A DNA stretch of 64,000 nt from Plasmodium brasilianum (GCF_023973825.1 NC_090115.1:62001-126000), one strand, 5' to 3'. Shown: positions 25,868 to 39,558, counted from the stretch's first letter. The notes: generated by a model not told the origin, from the letters alone. Made by a program: numbers and translations.

Positions 25868-28800
25868 ATGGCGTCGCATAATTCTTTTACTGTAGGAAAT
25901 TATACTTCGAATCCTAAACGAACAACGAGTAAACTTAGTCAGGTTTTTACACTAATAACACATGTTCAAAATCACCTTGAACGATTAAAGAATCCTGTGG
26001 ATGAAGAGGAATTAGTTAGAGAATCATTAAACTTGGGTGAATATCTCACTAGGAACAAAATATTATATAAGAAAAATTATGGTCATAATGCATGAGAAAT
26101 ACTCTAGATATTTTTAGTTACTCATTTTAACAGAGATTCTCAATATTATGGAGGATGTCCTATTATTTCAACGGAAGGAGCTATATATCTTTTTGTGTTA
26201 AAATATAAAGTTCGATATTTCTGCGAAAAAATAAAATATGTTGATTCAGTTATTGAGGATATTTTGATATATACAGATACACGAAGGATGATGCCCATAA
26301 ATCATTATAATCAAGACTAATTCTGTCTAGATTAATATGATATTAAATAAAGTTGAACTACGGGGCCAAACAAATACTTTGACCCAAAGAAAGAACTTAT
26401 TTGAAAATAATCTAGAACTAAAGAAATCAATATTACAAATGGTTGTAACATGCTAGTAGTTAATGAGATAAATGATGCATCCTTTGCTTGTTTTCTCTAT
26501 TCTTATAATGTACCTTACCCTGGTAAACCTGTTATTTATGTAGGAAACATACGAATACCTGACGCAGACAAAATAATAATGATGGATACTAATTTAAGTA
26601 GAATCAAGAAATAAGATAACCCAACTACAGATCCTCAAAGGAACAAATCTGGTTTAGAAACTCCTGAAAGAAAAGGAAAAGTTGGTTCCTCTTCAGGATA
26701 AAATTCAAAAAGAAGCAAAACCCCTAAATTTTTTTTAAAAGTTTTAGCAATGCAAAAAAATAGAAATCAACTTATACAAGCTGCAGGTAGAAAAATAAAT
26801 CGATTTGCAATATTTACATCTCGAGAAAGGAATCTCCAGGTAACATATAAAGATAAAACATTTACTAATAGTCTTATATCTAATGAAACTTCCATTAATA
26901 ATACTGAACATCCAAAAAGTGCCTTAATTTATATTTAATGTGGAAGATCTGCTTCTGTAAAGGCTCATCCTATTCAATATATAGGTCTACCAGATGCTGC
27001 AAAGTCCCAAACATTTCCATTCTAAACTAATGATGAACTTTACGAATCTAAACCTCCTACTGTTTCTGTTTCTTCTGAGATTCCTCAAATACAAAATATA
27101 GTGAATATCCTAAAATTACTTTAACACCAACTCTCCCAGAAGATATGTAAGATATGGAAGGTTCAGGAACTGATGTTACATTTCCTCTAGAAGATCAGTC
27201 AGAATTTACGCTTACACATTTTCTTGATAGTAACGTTATTACTCAAATTCTTTTACATTCTGCGTTTCCTGAATCTGAAGTTTCAGTTACTGATCAGGAC
27301 GTTGTTCCATTAAATTTTGCTTTTTCACCTACTTCTTCAACATATGGAGAAATATCACAACCCAAAAAGTTATCACAACTTTTTAAGGAGTCCCCTAAAA
27401 ATGTAGATTCTGAATTATTTAATACTGCATATACTTTTCCTATACAAAGTTCCAATGATTTTCAAATGTTCACTACTAATGCATCTAAAATTAATGCCAT
27501 TTATTATTATTTAAAAAAATTGTATAAAATAATTATATATATATATTTATATTTTATTAATATAATTACAGATGCAAGAGTAGAATCCAGAAACTCATAA
27601 GAAAAGAGGGGTCCTCTTCATGTGATACCTGGACGTACTACACCTAAAAAGCGCATATCAACTGTTTTTATAACCCTTGTAATTATTATTATTGATATCC
27701 TTTTTATTAAGATAAAATAAAATTTATGCATTATAAATATGAAAAGTATTTTAATTACAACATTAAATTTTATTACAACAGCTTTTCTTCTTATCTTTTA
27801 GTACACTCTTATGAGATAACTGTTTAGTAATAAAAAAAAGAAAAAACAACATAAATTTGGATATAGACAAATATTAACAATACAATCAAATTTAGAAAAT
27901 TTAAATTACTATTCAACACAAGGTTAATTAGAATATGCAGCACATAATATTCCTCATGATATCGAAACGATAAAGAAAATAAAAAAAAAAGGATCGTAAC
28001 ATGGGGAATAATTTAATAGTTCCAATAAAAAAAAAGAAAAAAAGAACGAACTAAGATTATTATAGAACTACATATAGAAGTACTCGAATAATTCAGAAAT
28101 GAACAATGGGAATTTAACAAAGGAGGAATATGGAACAAATCCTAACTCAACAGAAAATAAACAAATAACGGAGAATAATAAAAGAGGAAATGATATTAAG
28201 AAACAAAATATTCTATAGAATAAATGGGTAAAAAGATACAAAAATCTTTTTAAAGAATTCAAAAAAGAAGATTGGTTTAATAATTTAAAACACCATTAGA
28301 AAAAAAGAACAACATCCTTACCTAGAAAACATGAAAAAGTTAGAAAAAGATCCTCCAAATTAAAATCTAATGACTCCTTTTTTAGAAAGATAAAAAGATA
28401 TATGGAAATAGTGGATATCAAAAATGGAAATTGCAATAGAACAATATAATAGACAGCAGCAGCTCAACAGATTGATAGAAGAAATCGAAAATGTGGAAAA
28501 TAATTATGAAATTGAAGAAACTAATGTTAATATGTTATTAATTAATTTAGAAGAATTGGAGAACAAAGAAAATCATGAAGAATTATACAGATATAAAAAA
28601 GAAGAAAAATTACAAACGAAACTCCGCATATTCGTACTAATGACAGTATTAGTAGAATGCAGAAAAGAGGATAATTTATCAAATAATGACTCACATTTGG
28701 ATACTTGCATAAAAGAATGGAAGCGCGAAGAAAATTCAAATGAAAAACTGCATATATCAGAATAAATAATTGAAGAGAACAGTATAACTTTGGAAAGTAG

Positions 28801-29020
28801 TAGGTGTAAGGAAATTCAGGATTATATGGGAAAAGACAATTTTAGGCAGGTGATAGAAGACCGGATAAAAGTAAAAGATAAACATATAGATTCCCCATAT
28901 TATTTTAATAAAGTTGACAAATACGATGAAAAGGAAACAAAATACACCCAAGAAGTTAATAATGATACGATCATAATATATTTGGATGATAATCATGAGA
29001 AAACTCATAATATATATTAA
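25868..29020 (+). pseudogene. STP1 pseudogene, many stops and frameshifts
   Basis: A degenerate copy of the STP1 gene at 12.4 kb. An acceptor TTAG precedes ATGGCGTCGC at 25868, and the first 75 codons match the start of the intact exon 2 in layout. After 26093 stops and frame changes appear, but landmarks survive. YYGGCPIIS (about 26150) corresponds to HGGCPMIFE. A Ser/Pro-rich stretch lies at 26.6-27.5 kb, and an A+T-rich intron ends TTACAG near 27570. A hydrophobic exon is followed by GTAAAT-like intron DNA (27.66-27.8 kb). The Trp-containing tail starts near 27.8 kb, with a clear WFNNL block near 28270. The longest open pieces are 25868-26095, 27154-27600, 28424-28765 and 28790-29020. No seven-residue exon 1 could be found upstream; the matching place reads ATGTAA. 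The extracellular part is longer than in the intact copy. Confidence 0.85.
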
Positions 29021-32000
29021 ACATATTTCTAAAATTTTGTAGAATTGAACGGGAACAAAGAAAAAGGATAATGTAAATTAATAAACAGTATAAAAGATAA
29101 TAACATGAATGAGATATAAAAATTGAAATTTATTTATTTAAATAATATTATAATTATATATAACATAGTTATATTTCTGTAAGGAAATACATAAAAAGTT
29201 ATATGAATACTGGATTCAATAAAAATAGCCAGATATTAATGCATATATACTATAAAAAAAAATAATTTTTATATATTCAATATTAACTTATTAATTTCAT
29301 GAAAATTTAAGCAACGTTTTTTATTTTATTTCCTAATGACTAATTTTTTTTTTTTTTTTTTGAAATAATAAGATATGCTGTATTTATAAAATATATTTTT
29401 TTAAATGTATATTATTTTTTTATGTACGCATTAGATTAATACACAAAATAATATTGAGAACCAAATTACCACTTTTCTAATGTTAATTCTCATATTAATG
29501 CCTTACATATGTATGCTTTTAATAAATATATTGTTCATATGTTTTCCTTATTTTTTAAATAATGTTTTTGTTTATACTTCTCTTATTAATATATAAATTT
29601 GACAATTTTTTAAGAATATAATATTTCGCTTTATTTAAGAAGAATTAATTTTGTGTACCTTTAATAATAACATTTTTAATGCACCATGGAAAAAAATAAC
29701 TATTACATTTTTTAATAATTTATTTTGCTTACATATCAATATATAAAGTTATATTTTGTGCTGATTAGCACCTTATCATTTTTATAATCTAATTTAAAGA
29801 TTACTGAATTTTTTAGTAAAACCTAGTAATTAATTTAGCATTTGTAATATAAATTATTCTTTGATAAGTAAAAAAATAATAGAAATGTATATATATATAT
29901 ATATATTAATTAAATGTATAATTTAGAGTTATATCACAATTAATGATAGTATACTTTGTTCCTTATTTAAGAGTGATAAGATTTGCACACATTAAAAATA
30001 TATATATATACTTTATTTTTTTATATATATGCAGATATGCCTTACGTATGTGATTTTCTGTATGTTCCTTACCTAATATATGTTATTACTCAATATGAAT
30101 GATTAAAATATTTTGGAGTATTTTGAAAACGTTCTTGTTTTAAAATTAAGTTTAAAAAACACTTATAAAAAATGATATCGCTTTAATATGTGAAATTAAA
30201 TATTTAAAAATTTATATATATATACATATATATATATGTATGTACTACGTTTTAAAAATTTGTAAAAGTTCATATGAAAATAATATTTATTCCTATATAA
30301 TATATTACTTACTATTCTTCTGTAATATGACGTAAAAGGTGTTAGAAACTTTAATAATTAGGATGTAAAATAGATTTGTATTGAAACTTCTTTCATTTTT
30401 TATTTTCTTTTTTATAATAAATTATTCATAAAGCTACAGTACATGTGGTATCAAATTTTCTCATTCCTTCAGCTTTATTTTATTGTGTTTTTCTGTGTTA
30501 TGTAATATAATTTGCTCAAAAAAGGAAAAATTATTCTTAAATTACTACTTATAAAGAACATTTTTGTTCCTTAGAAAATTAGACTTAACATAAATGTAAT
30601 ATCTATCAAATATTTTATTAACTAAAAGTAGAACAAGTACATACATCATAATAATGATGAAAAAATGTCGAAAAATATTACTATTCTTACATCTTGTAGG
30701 CTTCAATTGTAACTAAGTAATCAATTACACTTTTTTTTTTTTTTTTTAGAAGTACATTTTTGAAATTACATGAATTCACAGTGATCAGTACTTTCATTGT
30801 ATCCGCAATATATTTCTATTTTAAATATAGCTTGTTCATACAGTATAAAGGTTATTTGTATTAAATACATATCACCATTAATATAAATGGTTATAAGTGA
30901 ACCTATACTAACAATTGGACAAAAGTAGCGAACCATAAATATTACGTATTCTTTTATATAGTAATTTTAAAATCTCTCATTCGGTTGTTTAATATTTTTT
31001 GAAAATAAATTCACTGGACATTTCTTTATCTAGACAACACATGAACAATAATACCTCATATATGAAGTATTAATATTACTCATATGTAAATATATTTTAC
31101 GCTTTTATAAAATATCAGTGCACATAAATTATGATCATTTTCACGTTTTTTTGCATATATATAAATAATTTAATATAATGTTTATTATGCTTAGTAAAAG
31201 AAAATAATTATTATGTTAAATAAATTTTTTTTTTTTTCTGCAAATATAAAATAGTAATTCATATTTTATATCTAAAATTCATGAATAAGGGGCCTTTCAT
31301 AAAATATGGTTCATGCACATTGTACTATTAATTATATGAGACTCACATTTAAATCACTTAATCCCCAATGCAAGGAACATTTTTCGATATTAGTGGAATG
31401 TAGTGTGCGCTATTAATATATAGCTATATGTACAAATAATAATATAAATATATTTCTTATTATTAAAAATTCTGTCGTTAGAAAACGTCATAAAAAATAT
31501 TTTTCGATACTGATCATTTTTATTGTTTGTAAAAAATAAAAAATATTTATTCATATATAACAGCATTGGACAGAAGTTAAGTTTTCTAAAAAGTCATAAA
31601 TTTTTAAATAGAATTATTATTAAGGTATTTAATACATAAGCTTAAATATAAATGATATATGCATTAAATTTATATATATATGTTTTAATATTTTTTTCCA
31701 AACTTATTCGCATAAATAACCCATATTATTATAACTACAGATTTATTATATATTTAAAATATATAAAAAATAAAGGAACACAAAGACACTATATCGATTT
31801 ATGCACAATCAACCAAATATAGAAAAAAAAAAAAATTTTACCAACGTGTATTTTTATAAATAAATTATATGTATAAATGAACCACACATAAATTAACATA
31901 GTAATATATGTCATTATTATAAACTTAATACATATATATAGGAAGAAGACTTAAATTATTCATCGTTGATCCTATGTAAAGAAAAAAAATTTTACAAAAA

Positions 32001-32728
32001 GGAAATATATTTGTATATTATTTCTATAAATATAGTTAAATTATAGTACATATATAAATCATCAAAAAATTTTTAACTTTTCAATACTATAATATTGTAA
32101 AAAGAATGTTCATAATTTTCACTAATAATTTCTTCATTAGTCAAAATGCTGATTTTCCATTTTTATTGAATTTGTAATATTGACATTGCTGTTCTAATAC
32201 ATTTTTAGGGAACCTATTTTTCTTTCTTATTATATAAGAATTTTCTTATTTATATTGTAACTTAAAATATAAATAATAATATGTTGAAATGATATAAAAG
32301 TAACAATTATTTATATATATAATTCTTTAAAATATTTTTAAATTACACAAATTTATTATTTCTTATTAATTTTCTTTTTCTTTTTTTTAAATGGTATTTT
32401 TTGTTACATTAATTGCAAACATTTTTTTTATAAACTTGTACTGGTTGAAATATTTATTTTATATTTATGATATGAGTTTCCTGTATATTATTTAAACATA
32501 AGAATATTAAAGGCTACTTAAAGACAATACCACATTATAAAACCATGCTTTCTATTTTTTTAAAAAATAAAACTTTGACTTATCTTATATGGTTTAACGG
32601 TATATGTAGCTTCAGATATTATATATCATATATTTTTTAGTTAGCAGTCTATTAACTATTTTTTCTTAAAATATATGTAAGTCGTTAATATTATATATTC
32701 TGCATTTTAATTAAGTCCTATTCATTAC

Positions 32729-32772
<44 letters not shown>

Positions 32773-33374
32773 CATATTGTTGTGATTATTTCTCTTATTA
32801 CAAATTATTTAAAAAAAATTTCATATGTATGACCTTAGCTAAATTCAAAGGATTATTCATAATTTTAATCATGAAGATAAAATTTAAATTATAGCTTTTC
32901 AAACACTAACTATATTTATTATGTAATATTATTTTGTTACATTCTGTCCATTTACTCACAACCAAAATAACGAAAAATATTTCTCAATATTCATAGGAAA
33001 AATGTATATATGTTATTTTTTTTTTTTTGAAATACAATATTTGCAACGATAAGTCTTAATTGCAAGAATTAATATAATTATATAATTCATAATATTCTTA
33101 AAATCAAGTTCTAAATTAATATTGTTTTAAATAATAATATTTGTACATAAAAAAATTACTATAATATTTTTATTTAATGAATTTCAACTGATTCTACTTT
33201 GAATATCTGACATAATTATGACTAATTAAAGAACTCTTTAAAAAGATTTAAATTTTAAACATAAAAGTATATAAAAAAATTATTATATATCTTCTGTTGA
33301 ATATCATCAAAAAATCATAGAGATCTAAATTATATTAACAAAAAACGTTAGTATCTATAAATCAATTCTACGTA
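29021..33374. other. gene-free DNA
   Basis: 4.3 kb of A+T-rich DNA with (TA)n runs and poly-T tracts, between the STP1 relic and the exported-protein relic. No gene or gene remnant was recognised. Confidence 0.5.
32732..32770. repeat. (TA)n microsatellite
   Basis: A 39-bp uninterrupted AT/TA run in gene-free DNA. Similar runs lie at 10117-10142, 17864-17901 and 24177-24208. Confidence 0.9.
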
Positions 33375-34356
33375 ATGGCAAATACAAATAAATTTACCTT
33401 AATTAAAATGTTCTCATCTACTTTTTTAGTATAGATGTGTCAGTATTCGTATGAGGTAGGGTAATTACTTAAAACCATAATTTCTATCCGCTTTTTACAA
33501 GTTTTCATTTTCTTTTCAAATCTAATTTCTTATTTATATGTAACTATGTATATTTTTCTAAATAATAAATATTTAACTTAATTCTTAAACGAACTCTGTA
33601 ATATTATACAATCAAAATATAAGCCTAAATAATTCATCTGACCTAAGGGTAAGCATATCATTACACGGTCAAACATATAAAGCTTTAGATTATTCAGATA
33701 TTAATTTAAATAGTAATGTTCAAAAAAAACATCAAAACTCACTTGACTCATTAAATTCTAGTGGTATTTTTGATGACTCCAACGATTAATTAAACAATAG
33801 CGGTATTTTTGATGATTTCAATGATTCATTAAACTATAATAGTAATGTTGATGGTTCCAATTTTTCATTAAACTCTGTTGATTATCCTGATGAGGTAAAA
33901 GGAGAATTAAAAGGAAAATTTATTCAAATTAATAGTTATAAGCCAGAAAGTAATTATACATCATCAGGGATACTTAACTATTTGAAGAAACTAGATGAAC
34001 AGTATGAAAAAGAAGTGGGAAATCTAGTTAGTGTTGAAGACAGAAAAATAAACAAATATACAGATAAATCTGTAGAAAGCATGAAAAAAGTAGCGTTCAA
34101 AGTTTTTGCTCCACTTTTATTAATCCCTATCATATGTACTACTATGATGATTAAGGGTATACACAATCATCTATTTTTTGTTATTTTAGTATCATTTGCA
34201 ACATTCGCATTAATATATTTTTATTTTTTCTCTAAATTATCTAAATATGTAAGTAAGAGTTTTAATATGACAGAAGATATTGTAATAGAAAAGCGAAATA
34301 TCAATCCAAACATTGCATCAAAGAGAGTTCCTTCGAAAAATATAAATAGAATGTAG
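33375..34356 (+). pseudogene. Plasmodium exported protein gene with two nonsense codons
   Basis: Exon 1 (33375-33455) starts MANTNKFTLIKMF and runs through a hydrophobic SSTFLV core. It meets TAG at 33432, where a Trp is common in exon 1 of exported proteins, then resumes MCQYSYE and ends at a donor GAG|GTAGGG (or four bases on, GTAATT). The second exon starts near 33.62 kb; its exact acceptor is unclear. It holds three 39-bp repeats encoding units like SLNSSGIFDDSND, the second of which starts with TAA (33787-33789) where the other units have TCA. Downstream the frame is open to 34356. It has a block like YLKKLDEQYEKEV followed by two hydrophobic segments (APLLLIPIICTTMMI and FFVILVSFATFALIYFYFF) and a basic tail. 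The KKLDxxYE plus two-helix end resembles several P. vivax and P. malariae exported proteins of unknown function. Both stops are one substitution from a sense codon. Confidence 0.7.
33748..33876 (+). repeat. 39-bp coding repeats in the exported-protein relic
   Basis: Three 39-bp units and the start of a fourth encode 13-residue units of the type SLNSSGIFDDSND. The second unit begins with TAA where the others begin with TCA. Confidence 0.8.
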
Positions 34357-35141
34357 ATATATTAATATACATTAAATTTAATATATTTAACAACATATAC
34401 ACATAAACTACTAATATTTATGTATTACCTGAATTATATTTATTTTTCACCCAAAAGAATCCCTTTAATATTTTTCTTGTTCCCTCTAGTGTAAATATAT
34501 CGTTTATACGTTTTCGGTCTGTTCATTTAAATAAATTTACATAACTGTTATGAGAAAATGTAAATTTTTAAATTAGTGTTTTTTTTATTATTTTTTTTAT
34601 TTGTACATGTAAGAAAATACTCCACATATATTTGTATGTTAGTTATTTTCCCAATAATCTGTTTGAATTTTTGTTTTATTGAGTTTTCAATTTATTATAT
34701 TTTTGTTCATTTTAAAATTTTAACTTCAATATATATATATATATATTTATATATAATTTTATAAATGTAGCACTATTTTATTTTATCATTAACCACTTTA
34801 TATGTATTCAATTAGTGTGTTTGTATACATCTCAGTTGAATATATATTAGTACAACGTTGTTCAGAAAAACAACATATGGGGCATTAAAGTGTTATTAAG
34901 TAAAAAATTAATTTTATAATAATTTTTACTCAACAGAAATATTGTTTATGTGGAAATTTTAGATTCCTTAGACTCTTTAATTAAATCGTGGAACAAATTA
35001 ATATACAAAAAAATTACTTTTACGTCAAAAAAAAAAAAACATTCCTTCATGTTTATTTATTATCCCTATTTAAATTAACTCATTATTTCATTTTATTTTA
35101 CTTTTTTACATCTGATATTATTCTATTCCAATGGCAATTTA

Positions 35142-35179
<38 letters not shown>

Positions 35180-38068
35180 TTAAGTCTTATTATCCAAGTT
35201 CCTGCTTTTCTTCGTTTTTCCCCTCAAATATTTAACATTAAAGTATAATAATATCAATTCGATCATGTATACACATTTTATGTATCTTATTTTTCTTTTT
35301 ATTCTTATTAAAAATATGCAATTCTGAAAATGAATATGCTTAAAGAAATTGCATCTCATCCATTCATTTAATAATATTTACTAAAAATATAAAATGTTAA
35401 AGAAAATATGAGATGTATATATAGTATTTACATAAATAACTAATCACGTAGAGTAATAAAAAAATATTGTTTCAAGAGAAATTTATCCCGTACAACTCCT
35501 AATAACTGACTGCTGTTTTCGTTTTTACATACATACAAAAATTGTATAAAAAAAATTAGTAATCAATAACTTTAGTACGATAATAATAAATTAGTAAGTC
35601 TGTAATTTTTAATAATTTAATTCTATTATATAAATTTACCTTTTTTTTTGTTGTTCTAAAGGGGTATCTTACAAACTCTATATGTACGACAATTAAGCAT
35701 TAAACTATATTCAAGTTAATATACATATATAAAAACAATTATTTCAATTTTATGAGTCAAAAATTGATTGTAATATCATAAACAAGCTTAATGTATTATT
35801 TTAATTATTATTATAACCATTAGTTTTTAATACGTTTAAATAGCCTATCCCCTTAAAATATAGCAATGGAACTAAATATTAATGAAATATATTTTACTAA
35901 TCATGTTATTAAATGTAATAAAAATCATCTTGTTAATAGTTTTATTCACCTTTTGTTAACAAACATGAATATTCAAATTTTAGAGAAATTTTATTAAAGC
36001 GATGAAAAACTATATATACTTCGTTTTGTCCATTAGCTAGTTAATCTTATGTATTTTTTGCTAGTTTTCTACAATGTCATTTATTTAAGGAATAATACGT
36101 TAAAATTTGTACTTTATATTTTTCATCGTATAATTCCATATTTATTGTATATCTGTTCATGGATATTTTTATTAATTTTATGAATTACTTATTTATAATG
36201 ACTAATGATGTTAAAAGCAGGTTTTTATAAATCTACCATTTTGAGTGAATAGTTATACAAAATTAAAAATACACATATCAAACATAAAAATTTAAATAAA
36301 TAATTTATTCAAAAAGGAAATTAAAAAAAACGGATAATGAATTTAAAAAAAAAAAAAATTTATTTATAAAAGTTTTACAAAATAATATATTGTTATAATT
36401 ACTGTTTTTTTTTTTTTTTTCTTTTCACAGTTTTTATAAAAATTGTAACATATAAGTTATTATAACTTTTTATTTCATGTAATAAATTCTATTTGATGAA
36501 ATGTTTTTTAAATTTTTTATAACATAATTATATTTATATGTACCTAAGTTATATATTGAATAATAATATTCGAACAACGCTTATATATAATGATATACCT
36601 ATTTTAAGTATACAAAAATTCTGTTCAAATTTAGGTAATTCCTGTGTTTAACTAATTTATGTTTCTAATTATGCTATTTAAAATAAAAGACATGGTAACA
36701 CTAAAATGCATTTTGTCGAACATATTAAGAATTATTCTATTAATAAAATTATTAATTCATAAATTTCTGATAAATGAACTTCTTCTTTTATAAAAAAAAA
36801 TGTTTTATTTCGAATAAAAGCAGGTTCAAATACATACTTAGATAATAATAAAATTATGTCAGTTCAATATTTGTTACTCTTTGCGTATTTTGTTATTTTG
36901 CTTTATATTTTTAAGCGTTTGTGGTTCCATTAATAATGTACAATCCTTATGCTACATTTCATTTATTCACTAATTCGGTTTTAATTAACCTTTTATTAAA
37001 TAACAATTTTATAATATGCTTATCATAAATATATTTTATTTTTTCACACATCTTATTACTAATGTTTCTACTAATTCGAACATTGTAAAATATATATTAT
37101 AACTAATGTATTAATTTAACAAATATAATCATTTTCGCTCCTGTATTTTTTATAGAAATATTATTTTAAATTTCACTTCTACCTCTAATGAATTTTATTT
37201 TTCGCAATGTTTTATTTTATTCATAAAATATCCAACTCAATCATATTTTATATATTTTTGCGCTTCCTTATCTAATATAAGATTTACAGGAAAAAGTGCA
37301 GCTTAGAAACCATTTATTAGATTATTATTTATTTGATTATTATTTATTTGATTATTATTTATTTGATTATTGTTTATTTAATTGATTATTATATATTTAT
37401 TTTATTAATATTTATTTTAGTATTATTTATTTTTTTAGTATTATATATTAATTTTCTTTTTTATACTTTTATTTTTCATGCTATTAATCCAAACCTAAAA
37501 ATTTTGTGTACTTTTTGCATGATTCTTCTCTAAAACAATATTTCACATGAAGTATGAACAAAGAATATTATATAGAGCGATAAAGTATGTGTAATAACCT
37601 GCTGTTCTAATTTATATTAAGGAATATATTTTCACGTTATAATAATTCTTTCTTCCACTCTTCACAGTTATATTACTTAATTTTTCTTTGCGCTAGAATC
37701 CTCTTTTCCAACCAAGGTCCAAATGCAGTAAAATAATATAAAAAATGCATATAAATATATGCATATATATATACGCATATATATATGCATACATTTATTT
37801 TATAATCATAGTATTTTATAAAAATAAATTACTTATAGTAACATAAAATATTCACAATTAAAATGGAATTCGGACATAATTTAAATAAAACATGAAAAAA
37901 CTTCTTATCAATGTAAAAGCAAGAAACGCTATAACATAAAAAGAATCCCATATAAATTTGTTTTACTTTTTCATAGTTCCTTTTTGAGTTATAGCTATAA
38001 CTTTACTATTATTAGTTATTTCTTTAAATATATATTCTACGCATTACGGGATAGTTCGTTTTTACGCC
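34357..38068. other. gene-free DNA
   Basis: Contains the 34-base poly-T tract, the 15-bp minisatellite and alternating ATGCATATA-type sequence near 37.74-37.79 kb. No gene seen. Confidence 0.5.
37320..37395 (+). repeat. 15-bp minisatellite
   Basis: Four head-to-tail units of GATTATTATTTATTT (one with a G for A) are followed by a partial, diverged unit. The run creates a spurious Ile/Tyr/Leu-rich open frame. Confidence 0.85.
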
Positions 38069-38667
38069 TTATTTTAGATAGGAATTTATTGGAGAAATAG
38101 TCATTATATTTAAAATAATTTTGGGAGTTTTCTTATCAATCATAGGAACTACTAAAATAAAGGAAACATTACTGGTTAATATTTTTATACAGTTCATTAC
38201 AATAACTGGGATATATGCATTACTTTTTCCTGTTGTGTTACATTCATTAATACTATCATAGTTTTTAAAAAAAGTCATATAAATCTTTCATATCATTCCA
38301 TTCGTCCAAGCTAAAATTAGTATTATATTTAAATTGAAATTCATAAATATTATATTCCTTAATAATAACGTACGCTATGTAAATAAGTTTACGAACTGAT
38401 ATAAATATTGTTTTTATTATGCCTAAAAATTTTTCTTATTTGACAATGTTCACAGCAAATGAAATATATACAATTTTCACTACAGTCTCCTTTGTTCTCT
38501 GTTTCATATAAATTCCTTACAATCTTGCCCAATGAATGACTTATTCCATGCTACTTTATTTTTTAATGAAAATATATATATTTACAATATATATTTCAGC
38601 TGATGCGGCCTCCTTTATTCGATGAATTATATGTAACGCACGGAGTTAACTCTTCAGAAATGTCTTC
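38069..38667 (-). pseudogene. PIR relic 1
   Basis: On the minus strand an acceptor TTTTTAG at 38668-38670 is followed by EDISEELTPCVTYNSSNKGG, which resembles the start of a PIR exon 2. A TGA then breaks the frame. Further pieces in shifting frames follow: NLYETENKGDCSENCIYF, IKEYNIYEFQFKYN, then SLDEWNDMKDLYDFF, then in the next frame KNYDSINECNTTGKSNAY. The last two align in order with LYDYFKNYNTIKTSDTCNKC of the intact PIR gene at 46.5 kb. The open piece 38069-38278 is its end, with a hydrophobic stretch. No membrane exon or basic last exon was recognised. At least three frame changes or stops make this a pseudogene. Confidence 0.6.
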
Positions 38668-38824
38668 CTAAAAATTTAAAGTAATAAAACATATAATCTA
38701 TTAACATAATTAAATATTTATATGCCATAAAGACGGCTTTACTGATCTTTACCATCTAAAAAACGTGCATTTAATTGATTTTAATAATGATTTTAATAAA
38801 AATTCTTTCCTTATTTATTACCTT

Positions 38825-39558
38825 TTCATATTTTAATCAGCATCACTACCAACGTTTTTCCTATATTTATATTATTCAGCTATTTCGTTCACTAATTTAA
38901 TGAACTATTCTTGTTTTAATTCAAATATAGATTCGTAATTATTTCTAAAGAGAAAATCAGAACAACTATCATGTCATTTAAAAATTATGTTATTTCATTA
39001 TTTATGAATTTTTTATTTAAGTGAATTTCCTTTTTAAATTCTTTTTAACCATTATCATTCTCCATTTTTTTGTATGAGAAAAAATAAAATGATTTATACT
39101 CTCTCAAAAAGTTTCGTAAATCATTTCCTTCTTATGTTTCATTAAACATATATCAATATAATACCCTAAAATATGGTATAAATCTTTCTCTTCTCTTAAT
39201 ACCTCGTTATCATATTCTTATTCTAATTACAAGAATATTCTTTATATATTTCTTTAACATAAATTCTATTTTTAATTTTTTCCCACATATTGTAATTTAT
39301 ACTAAAGTTAGATGAGTTATAATTCCCCTTAATCTTTCTTATAACCAATACTTCTAATAATAGGGATATTTCCTATAATTGTTACAACCAAGTTCCATAT
39401 AATCTAGGTTATATCATCCCATAATTCCAATATATTTCAAGGCCACACCAAAGTTAAAGAAACTTAGTATTATTTAAATTATTACATATTGGGGGGAAAT
39501 AAAATGAATTAGTAACACAATTTAAATTATCGTAAAACTTATATAAATCTGGTCTCTT
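38825..39558 (-). pseudogene. PIR-like relic 2
   Basis: On the minus strand an acceptor TTATTAG at 39559-39561 precedes KRPDLYKFYDNLNCVTNSF, which has the look of a PIR exon-2 start. The frame carries on with ICNNLNNTKFL, a stop, then ...IKGNYNSSNFSINYNMW and KEIYKEYSCN before further stops and frame shifts. Later pieces (EVLREEKDLYHILGYYI, YESIFELKQE, FIKLVNEIAE) keep a PIR-like order: a DLY..L.Y motif then a charged helix. Base composition is less extreme than the surrounding DNA. The family call is by general layout, not by a strong motif, so another variant surface family is possible. Confidence 0.5.

Larger units (their letters stand above)
16970..29020. repeat. segmental duplication copy B (both genes broken)
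   Basis: This is the second copy of the fam + STP1 module, in the same orientation as copy A. Distances between landmarks inside it match copy A to within tens of bases from the left marker to STP1 exon 2 (8664 versus 8672 bp). Both of its genes carry disabling changes while both genes of copy A are open. Confidence 0.75.

Noticed and set aside
28068..29008. Three minus-strand frames of 64-83 codons
   Set aside because: Antisense to the Trp-rich tail of the STP1 pseudogene; hydrophobic only because the sense strand is Lys/Glu/Asn-rich.
34988..35248. Plus-strand frame of 86 codons
   Set aside because: Built around a 34-base poly-T tract; no splice context or motif.
37333..37533. Plus-strand Ile/Leu/Tyr-rich frame that could pass for a membrane protein
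   Set aside because: It starts in the 15-bp minisatellite and continues in A+T-rich DNA; no start context or family match.
37738..37795. Alternating ATGCATATA sequence that could be a hairpin or regulatory palindrome
   Set aside because: It is what (TA)n DNA with occasional GC pairs yields; no repeated copy near a gene start.
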